Shown one piece after another: positions 35,601-45,200 of a stretch of DNA of 64,000 bases (positions are counted from its first letter, which is position 1; every line of letters begins with the position of its first letter). Made by a program: the position numbers and the translations under genes. This stretch comes from Dendrobium chrysotoxum (Eukaryota > Streptophyta > Magnoliopsida > Asparagales > Orchidaceae). The DNA lies in the NCBI GenBank assembly GCA_019925795.1, contig CM034307.1, forward strand, positions 1,922,001 through 1,986,000, in the 5' to 3' direction. Below the pieces are notes generated by a model, which saw only the letters and a program-made list of their open reading frames with translations, ran no database searches and had not been told where the DNA came from.

Positions 35601-38600
35601 TATTGGGTGGTATTTGAGGTGGTATTTTGAAATGTTTGGAATAGACCTCTCCGGTTGATATTTTCATTCAACACGGGCCATCATCGGGGTGCACGAGATC
35701 ATTTATATTTTATTGATTGGACCCTGTCGACTCTATCTACTGGTCGATAGAGGATCGGGTTTCGTAGGCTTTGAGCCTTTTGTAAGTGAATTCACTTGGT
35801 TGAAGGCCTTGAAGGCCTAATATGAATGTATAAAATAAATATCCCGGTCGACCTTGCGACCGTATATTTATTTAATAGTTCGAGCCGTGTCGACTCCTAT
35901 CTACCTGCTTAGGAGGATCGGACTCGAACTTGAATTCACTTATTAACCCGCGCATCATCCCTTGACGTCACGTGTGTACCGATGACACGCTCACCGGGGC
36001 CCATGCGGGTGTTTAGGGGCATTTTATAATTATTTATTGAACCTTGTCTACTCCTATCTGCTTGCATAGGAGGATCGGGTTCAAATCTATTGACCCGCGC
36101 AGCATCCCTAGACGTCACGTGTGTACCAATAGCACGCTCGCCGGGGCCCATGCGGGTTATGATTATATTTTCCCCTTTTAGTGTACCTATGTGTATACAA
36201 ATTAAAGTGCACACGTGCAGGGGTATTCTTGAAATATCTGTACACGCCTTCTGTCCGCTTGCATGAAAGTTGCGGATCCGGTGGCGTAGCGCTGGGATTT
36301 CATTTGGGAATTTGTACGCCTTCTGTCTGCTTGCATGGATGTTGCAGATCCGATGGCGTTATGCAGCAGCTTGTGAACTGAGCTGTTTGCTGCTTTGTAC
36401 AGGCAGACTGTCGTGCACTACTTGCATGATTTACGCAGGTAGATCGTAGCACACCAACGAATCTCCTGCTTCGGGTGGTAAGTGTTGTCATCTGTAGCCT
36501 ATTCTCCACCTTTACTTGCAGGAAGGGCTAGAGTTCTTGTTGTATATTTATCTTCTTTATTTGTGGAGGACATATGTACTTGTGTCTACAGAGGATTTAT
36601 CGTGCTTATTTCGTATCCACTGTTGTTATCCACAAGTAATTTTATTGGTCGTCGTAACTCATAGGGAATAGTTGTATTCGCTACGCTCTTCTGAATGTGC
36701 TTGCAGTAGAGCCATTGCACTTGCATCGTATCCATCTTCACCATTCATAGATGAACTATTATAGATTGACGGGTCTCTTGTATTTGTTTGCAAGTGGAAT
36801 ATGTATTTGTATCCATAGGGGATTCATTACATTTATGATACGCCCACTGTTGTTATCCATCAACCCTCTTAACTTTCATTCACCTGATGTTGCATTGCTT
36901 ACTGATTATATGAATTCCATAGTATCTGTACTTTGTCGTAGGCTACTGGATGGATTGCATTCACCATCGACTTCTATGCATATTGATTGATGAATTGCCA
37001 TATATGCTGTCATCATTCATCATCAAATTGATGTATTTGCTTCAAGGTCTTGTATGTCTAGTTCCCTGTTATTGCTTATTTGAATTCAAACCATGTTCAA
37101 CTTTGAGTTCTATGCTCAATTCAAAGTCCTTTGCATCTGTTCTTCATAGTCCAAGCAAATTTAAGTCTTGTGTAGTCGAATTGCAAGTCCTTACTTGCAT
37201 TCAAATTGTGTTCACTTGATATTTAAATCAAGTTCAAATTCTATTATTTTGAATCAAGTCTTGTCATCCAACTCGAGTTTGAATTGATGTTTGATTTTAT
37301 TTCATTTGAGTCCAAATCTTCTTTGGTTCAAGCTTTGACTTGAGTTCCAAATGTCCAAGCTCTTGTTTAGTTCAATGTTTTGTTCAAGTCTAGTATGATC
37401 CACTAACAAGTTTGTTTAAGTCCTTCATCTTTTGAATTCATTTAGGTTCGAGTCCTTGTGATTGTTTAAGTTCATATTCGCTTGGATTTCAATTTATTTA
37501 AATCAATTGAATCAAATTCACAAGTCCCCTGCTGTCCTTTGAGTTCAAATCAGGTCCAAGTGCGGTTTTTCAAATTCACCCGAAATTTCGGCAGCCTCCC
37601 GGCGTCTCCCCCGTTTAGGGAAAACTACGAGAAAACTGGGCCTTTCCCACTACGCTAAGAAAAGCGTGTATGGTAGGTGCCCTCTTTCGAGGACACCGCG
37701 GCCGTGTAAAATCTTCAATCCCCACCACGCTACGAAAAGCGTGTATGGGTCTTCGACAGTACCTGTTTGAAAAACGCAGTTATTTCCCCGCGAGCGGGTA
37801 CTTATGAATATCCCCTTCTCGCCATAAGCGCCGCACCGACTTTCCATCCCACCACGCTACGAAAAGCGTGTATAGGCGGTTTGCCGGCACGCCGCGAATG
37901 CCGAAAAAGAGATTTTAGGTGATCACCCACTTCGTCGTAGGCGCCGCACCGGGTTCCCTTCCCACCACGCTACGAAAAGCGTGTATAGGCGGTTTGCCGG
38001 TGCGTCGCGAACGACGAAATGAGCTCTCGAGGTGATTACCCGATTCGTTGTAGGCACCGCACCGGGGTCCCATCCCACCACGCTAAGAAAAATGTGTATA
38101 GGCGGTTTTCCGGTCCGCTGCAAACAACGAAGTAGGCTCTCGGAGTTTTAAGTTCAGAAATTTATACCTGACGACCGGCGAGGTAGTGGTGTTGGCTCGT
38201 GGATCGAGGTACGAGGAGAGAGGGAAGAGCACCCTCTCTCTTTTTTTTAATAATAAGTAGTTATAACTAATTATAATAATTAATTATATTTAATTATAAC
38301 TAGTAATAATTAAATAATGATTAATTAAAATTAATAATGATTAATTGAAATTAATTAAAATTAATCACAATTAACCATGATTAATAATAATTAGTCAATA
38401 ATTAATAATTATCAATTATAATAAAATATAATCATATTAATTAATCATAATTAGATTAATTAACTAAAAATTAATTATATTAAAAAAATTAAACATAATT
38501 AAATAAATTAACTATGTTTAATTAGTAGTTAATAATAATTAATTTTAATTTAAAAATAAACAATTAATTAATTATATTGAAGTAATTAATCATAATTACA

Positions 38601-39143
38601 TTTAATTAATCATGACTAATTAAAAATTAATAATAATTAATTAAAAATAATTAATCATAATCAAGTCTAATTAATTAAAATTAATCTTGATTAAAGCTAA
38701 TTAATCCCTCCCTCTCTCTTTCTCTTTCTCTTTCTCTCGGCTTGCTTACGGGATTAGGCCGAAGAAACACGTGTAGGGAGAAAGTTACCTTCAACAGCTA
38801 GCGAGCTCCTGTTGTTGTTTCCGTCAAAATGTTGTAACTTCCGCCCCGTCAGGAAGGGAAAGTCGTAGAAGGGGCGCAGTCGAACAGCAAACGAGGGAGC
38901 CGAAGGAGCGCACGGGGGGCTCCAGTCGCTGCTTCCGATCCGACTGGGAAACCCCACAGATGGAGCGAAGTCGGTCAGCCACGGAGGAGGTGAGGTCGGG
39001 AGTCGTCGAAGGAGTCGAAGGAGCACGCGTGAGGGAGGAGGCCAGCAAGCGAGCTCTCGTCCGAACTTCCGATCCGACTGGAAGGAACGTCTTCGAGAGG
39101 GGCGGGATCGGGCCGGAGGACTTCGGCTAGGTTAGAGAAATCT

Positions 39144-39201
<58 letters not shown>

Positions 39202-42200
39202 GAAGGAATCGGATGGCTTGCGGTTTGCAGAGGAGGCGTCGGACTGCAGGTGGTCGTGGGTGAGGATATCGGAAGCTGGGATTGCAATCGGACAGGGATT
39301 GGAGGTAGAGGTTTTAGCGGGAGAGGAGAAGTTCGGATGGAGTTGGGAAGAGTAGCGAGAGGGGAAGTTCGAGTGCTTGCGAGAGGTGTCGTGTGAGGAG
39401 CCTTCGTTCGCGTTTTAAAGGCGAAGGCAGAGGCGAGATCGAGGCGAGATTGCGCACGCGAGGGATGGGCTTCTGGCTTCGGCGCCGTTTCGCAGAGCTG
39501 ACACTGTAGCAGACGGCGCGATCTTCGCAGGATTCGCGTATGGCTTCGCCTCAAGTAAAATTTTTTGTCTGCTTCCTTTGGCTGTAGCGGGAAGGTCAAC
39601 AGTCTACCACTACCTTTCTTAAAAAAGAAAATAATAAATTTTAAAATTTTTAAATACGAATACTTAATTAAAGAAGTGAATTTAATTTTAAATTATATAA
39701 ATTAATAAATAAGATTATTTCTTATTCCTAAATATTTACTTAATCGAGTAAGCTCGCGAGCTAACGAGCCGAGTCTTATCAAGCTCGAACTCGAGCTCGA
39801 GGCTCGATAAGCTCGACTAGCGAGCTTGCTTGCAAGTCGAGTTCAAGTCGGCTTAACTCACTTACACCCTTATTCCAAATACAATATATTTACTTTATAT
39901 TGTGTTTAAAATATATCCAAATTCAAAATAATTTCAACCAAACAAATTCTAACTCTAGGATGACATATATTAACAACGAAGGAAAGGGATTTATGATGGT
40001 AGGAGGGTTGCAGCTGGTGAGAGTGAGAGAGACGAGTGCAATATGATGTTGGGAGGAGCTAGAATTTTATTTTTTAGCCTTATTTGTCATGCATCAACTT
40101 TTGTTATTTTAATGTGATTTAGCTGCTATCTGTAATGTAACTTGATAGAAGTTTGAATTGGATCTTTATAAAGTTCGCAAAAATTATTGTTAGTACATTA
40201 TTTTCTTGATAAGTAACCATGCTAAGGTGTTTTTTTCCTTGATTATTAAACTCTAAATGAATTGATTGAATATTATAATTTGAGAATGCATTATGGTCTG
40301 TAATTTAGCGATGATGCACACTGAAATATATATGTGCTTCCCCGCAGTACAATATTCTTTTTCAAAGAGGGCATGTTCGTCCTGTTTCTTCAGCCCATCA
40401 GGGAAGAGCAGTTGTGGTTCCTTCTCCTTCCGATGACAATTCAATATCTGATACATTTCGACCTCCTCCCCGTCCTTTACCATATGACGATCCCCAATCT
40501 CAAACAACTGCATCAATGCTAGGTAAGCTCTCATTCCCTTGCCATGAACCATCTGAACTTGGGCGAAGCAGTGATGCTGATGGTGCTACAGAAGAGTTAA
40601 AAAAATCAGTCTGTGATGGGGATTCAAAGAAAATCCTCTCTGATTCTTCAGTGGAGCAGCCATCGAAGCAAACAAAAACTGGTTTTGCTTATGTTTTCCA
40701 TCAGGTTGAAGATGAAGATGTCTGCCCTACCTGCCTTGAAGGTATGATGAGAAATTAACTTTCCTGCATTTCCACTGACAACAAATTTGAATAGCCTTTT
40801 CGGAATTTCATTCACACATGAAATACAACTCTCAATGGGGATGGATACTGACAATCTGATATTCTAAACATACAGTTGACTGTAAGATTGGAGAAACAAA
40901 TTCAGTATCAAAACCTCTTCTTGCTTAGTTATGAGTAAGAGTTATTTTTTATGGAAATAACTTGCACTTAATACATAATGCTGTTCTATCGTTATTTCTG
41001 CTGGATGCTGGATACATTGGAGGAAATGGTATTGGACTGCTGTATCTTATTAAGAAAATATCCTGAAGTTGTTTGATTAGATTCGGAAGGGATGGTCAAG
41101 ATTTAATTAGATTAAGAGATGGGGCCTTATAATCATGAGTTCTTATTTTAGTTTTGAAATGAAAATTTCCTACTTAATTATTTTAAATTTATTAAGTTAC
41201 CGGAGGATATTCTCATATGCATTTTCCTTTTTGCAGTAGTGTCCTCCGTCCATTTGATGATAATGTTGAGGAATATTCGGTGATATCATGATAAAAACAC
41301 CTCATTTTTGTTTCCACCATTGATTAGGTTATACTCGCATAGAGCCAAAGCTCAGTGTTGTTGATTAGAATTGTTTTAGACCGGTCCACTGGACCAGTCC
41401 AGCCGGTCCATACAGAACTGGCCTGCAGGAACAGAGGCGGAAGATTTCCGCCTCTTCGATATGCCGTTTGAACCGCAGGATTCAACCGAGCAGTTTAGGA
41501 AGGATTTTTGAGGGAGTTAGGAGGGAAATTTAAATGTAGGGACTGTTTAGAGATTTTCTTTTTGATTGTATGCATTAAATAGTTATTTTCCTAGGGTTAG
41601 GGCATCTGGAATTTGGCTGAAATTTGAGATCTCTTAGGTTTCTTTTGGGCTCTAGTGGCTTCTAGAGATTTGGGAAAGATAGATCCTCCTCTTGAAAGGA
41701 TCGACTGTATTTTGGTATTTTCCTTATGTAGCTTTGATTATTGCAATAAAAACTACTATTTTTTCTGGTTTTTATTGGAGTTTGGATGAGTTTTCTTGCT
41801 GTTTTTTCGAATTGATAGGATTTACTTGAAATCTTCAAGTATTTTCTATCAAATTGTTATCAGAGTAATTTTCTAGGTTGAAATAGAAGTCTTCATCGCT
41901 GAATTTTGCTGCGTTCCATATCCGATCTTGTGGTTTTTTGCTGATTGGAGGCCAGAATTCACGTCAAACTTGTTGCTCTTTACTATTGGAGCCTAAATCC
42001 AGATTCTCATGACAGGAAGAAAGGTAGAAGTGTTGGGAGGGGAGATCGGATAAATAAAATCTAAAATTTTATATCTCCAAACTCAAGTTTCAGATTTAAA
42101 GAAAAATATTTCAGTCATTCATGATAAGTTCGATTCGAAATTCTCCATCATGTAGGAGATACTGAAGAAAGTGCTTGAGGGCCAAACTAAAAAAATGTTG

Positions 42201-45200
42201 TTAGAGGAGAGGGAAGTCACCGATAGCCAAGGAAGTGGGAAAAACCCTAAGCCAATCAGACGAAGGGAAGATCAGGAGGTGAAGATTTTGGAAGGTACAA
42301 AAAAAATGCCTCTCCTAGGGCCTATTCCTAGGGAGTAGTCGGGTAGAGGGTATGTGGAGAGGCGTGAGGGGGTTGGACATGAGTGGAGGGGTGTGGAATT
42401 TGAAAGAAGAGGGGCTGAATTTGAAAGGCGAGGACTTGATTATGATCGAAGAGGTGTCGAATTTGAAAGGAGGGGGGTTGAATATGATTGAAGGGGTACT
42501 GAATTTGAAGGGAGAAGGTGGGCTGGTGATGAAAGGTTTGGGTGCGAGTAGAGGAGGGATGATTGGCACAATTAGGGGGAACCACTCCCTTAGGGAATGG
42601 AAAATTTTGTAGGAAGCAGGGTTGACGAAGGAGATCTGAGAGTGAGAAAACTGAAGATGCCTATTTTTGAGAGAGAGGATGCACATGAGTGGATCTACAT
42701 GGTGAAATGATACTTTACTGTCAATAGGTTGACGGAGGAGGAGAGACTGACGGCAGCTAACCTATGTTTGGAAGGGAAGGCTTTGGCTTGGTACCAGTGG
42801 AGGGACAAGCGACAACCTATACGGAGTTGGAGGGAGTTCAAGGATTGTCTGTTAGAATGATTCCGAACCGGCAGGGGAGGAGACTTCTACGAGCAGTTCT
42901 TTGCCTTGACACAAGATGATTCAGTGATAGAGTACCGGGAGAGGTTCCAGTACCTGGTCAGCCTATTGGACCGCTTTTTTGAGACTGTGCTAGAAGGGCA
43001 CTGCATGAAGGGACTGAAACAAGAGATTCGGGCGGCAATTAGAGTGATGAGGTCTCGTGACTTTGGAGAGGCTGTGGAGCTAGCTCAGTTGGTTGAGGAT
43101 CAGAGACACCTGGAGAAAGGGACGGAAGACAGCAGATCAGGAGGCACGAACAGGACGACCACCATCGTTTTGGCATCCAGGGAGCCGACATCGGGTACCC
43201 TTTGGGAGACCCCAAAGAAGAAGATTGTCTGTGGAAGACCCGGGGACAACTTCAAGAAGCTCACATAAACAAAGTTACAGGAGAAGAGAGCAAAGGGGCT
43301 TTGTTTCAAATGTGAGGAAAGGTATACACCAGGTTACAGATGTAAGAACTGAACTCTTCAAGTTCTCACTGTTTGTGATGATGAGGGAATGGAGGGTGTC
43401 TTCTTCCCACCTTGCGGATAAGGTGGGTCTTTGGGAGTGGAGTATTGTTAGACCGGTCCAGTCGGTCCATACAGAACCGGCCCACGGGAACAGAGGCGGA
43501 AGATTTCCGCCTCTTCGGTATGCCGTTCGAACCGCAGGAGCCAACCTAGCAGTTTAGGAAGGATTTTTGAGGGAGGTAGGAGGGAAATTTGAATGTAGGG
43601 ATTGTTTAGAGATTTCTATGTTGATTGTATGCATTAAATAGTTGTTTTCCTAGGGTTAGGGCATTTGGAATTAGGCTGAAATTTGAGATCTCTTAGGTTT
43701 CTTTTGGGCTCTAGCGGCGTCTAGAGATTTGGGAGAGGTAGATCCTCCTCTTGAATTGAGGATCGACTGTATCTTGGTATTGTCCTTATGTATCTTTGAT
43801 TATTGTAATAAAAACTACTTTTTTTTTTGGAGTTTGGAAGAGTTTTCTTGCTGTTTTTTCTGAAATTGATAGGATCTACTTGAAATCTTCAAGTGTTTCC
43901 TATCAAATTGCCTTGATACCGATTGTAGGAAAGGAAAGGAGCTAACCAATAGTAATAGTTTACTGTCAGGCGATATACTAAGTTATTCTACAAAACTATG
44001 TTGACCCAATGGACTTTTACTAATCTTCAACATTAGAACGCAGCAATCAAAACTAGACCCAAATAAACTTTTGTATGCATACAGCTTCTGTTCCTTTATG
44101 TTTCAGGTTTCAATTGGAAAGCAGTCACTGTTTCTTTCTGAAAATGGAAGCATCTTATGTCCTTCCTTGATTGGATGACGACCACAACACTCCACAAGGT
44201 AGTTAGAAGAATCTCCCACATGGTTATCACCTGTTTGGCCTCCAGGTGCACTTGAAAGGAGGCTGGAAATTATTACAGCCTACTTCCCAAATTTTCCAAA
44301 CACAATTAGGTGGAGGACCATTCAAGAAACAGGAATTAGAAAATATATTGACTAGTTGGAGAACAGAAAACCTGACATAGATGGTGTTCTTGAATCAAGA
44401 TGATGATAATCTGCTCCAATTGATTCATAGCAATCTGGTTCTCGGTTTCACTAGGCAACAACCATTGGCAATTCTCCAATTCTCGCAAATTTCATCTCTG
44501 TTTACCTTCCTTAGACTGGATTTGACTGGAAATCTGAACAAATTCCTGCAGTTTCTTGCTGATTGTACAGTTGGAAATCCAGCGGTTGCCTGCAAGAAAC
44601 AAAGAAGATAAACATCAGTAAGTATTTGATTTTTTTTTTTTAAACAAGAGTTGAAAACAGAAAACCAGAGAAGAACAGATTCTTGATGAGAGAACTGCAG
44701 CCTTCAAAGGCTCTTCAGGATTTCACTGATTGAATCATGTCCAATCCCATGGAATCATAGAAAGTGCTGCTACCACCTGCTGCCCGGTTTGGAAACTGCT
44801 TGATGGACGCTTGGCAACCCAAAACCGGAAATGGCTGGAGAAAGTAGGTCTGTTTCCTGATCCTAGCGGCCTCTAGGTAAAACCCCAAGTCTCAGGATAA
44901 AACCTGAAATCTCTCTCTTAAGAAGTTCCTCCCCCCTAACGTAATAATAATTTGAGATTTTTACATACATAACACCTAAAACTATTGTTATTACATATCT
45001 AACACCTAAACTACTATATTTACTTATATACCACCTAAACAATATTCCTAACATCTGAAATATCACTCCGGAGTGTTAGAATAGATGAAAAATGGGGGTT
45101 TTAGGTGGTATATAAGTAAATATGATAGTTTAGGTGTTAGATATGTAATAACAATAGTTTTAGGTGTTATGTATGTAAAAATCCCTAATAATTTTTATTA

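Larger units (their letters stand above)
34588..39601 (+). mobile_element. 5,014-bp solo LTR of an exceptionally long-LTR retrotransposon
   Basis: Begins TGTGGGCTCCGAAAATTCGG and ends GGAAGGTCAACA (TGT...ACA), flanked by the 5-bp duplication GTCTA (34583-34587 and 39602-39606) inside a LINE fragment whose sequence continues across the gap. No gag or pol is present. A second copy starts at 62232. Inside, in order: three ~160 bp diverged repeats with hairpins (35700-36155), repeats around GAAAAGCGTGTAT (37646-38105), a TAATTAAT-rich stretch (38245-38705) and a (CT)n run. LTRs this long are known mainly from Ogre/Tat-type Ty3/gypsy elements; that assignment is inference. Confidence 0.88.
34443..39626 (-). 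mobile_element. Short 5'-truncated RTE-type LINE, split by the long LTR
   Basis: 34443-34587 matches the 3' end of the RTE LINE at 49137-49293: CAACAACAAG tail, a TATGTGGAGTCGGCTACATG-like stretch, and AACCAAGTCTTTTTAGGTCTA. After the LTR the match resumes at 39602 (GTCTACCACTACCTTTCTT against GTCTACCTCTACATTTCTT). The whole is flanked by the 11-bp duplication GAAAATAATAA (34432-34442 and 39627-39637). Net length is about 165 bp, an extreme 5' truncation. Confidence 0.85.
34035..39872. mobile_element. hAT-type element, same family as 32267, split by two later insertions
   Basis: The left end TAGGGGTGTAAACGAGTCGAG and right end ...CTCACTTACACCCTTA are flanked by TTTCAAAT (34027-34034) and TTCCAAAT (39873-39880), an 8-bp duplication with one mismatch. 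The halves 34035-34431 and 39638-39872 together form an ~0.63 kb non-coding element. Everything between belongs to an inserted LINE and a solo LTR. A peptide frame at 34009-34251 is a by-product of the GAGCTC-rich repeat. Confidence 0.85.

Noticed and set aside
37650..38123. CRISPR-like regular repeats
   Set aside because: Units are long, diverged, unevenly spaced and inside a plant LTR; there are no cas genes and the context is eukaryotic.
39132..39599. 155-codon minus-strand frame ending in an Arg/Glu repeat
   Set aside because: It runs through the (CT)n microsatellite and the end of the long solo LTR; low complexity, no family.
42315..42686. Pro/Ser/Phe-rich minus-strand frame
   Set aside because: Antisense to a GGGG/GAATTTGAA-type repeat in the leader of the gag-only element; composition explains it.
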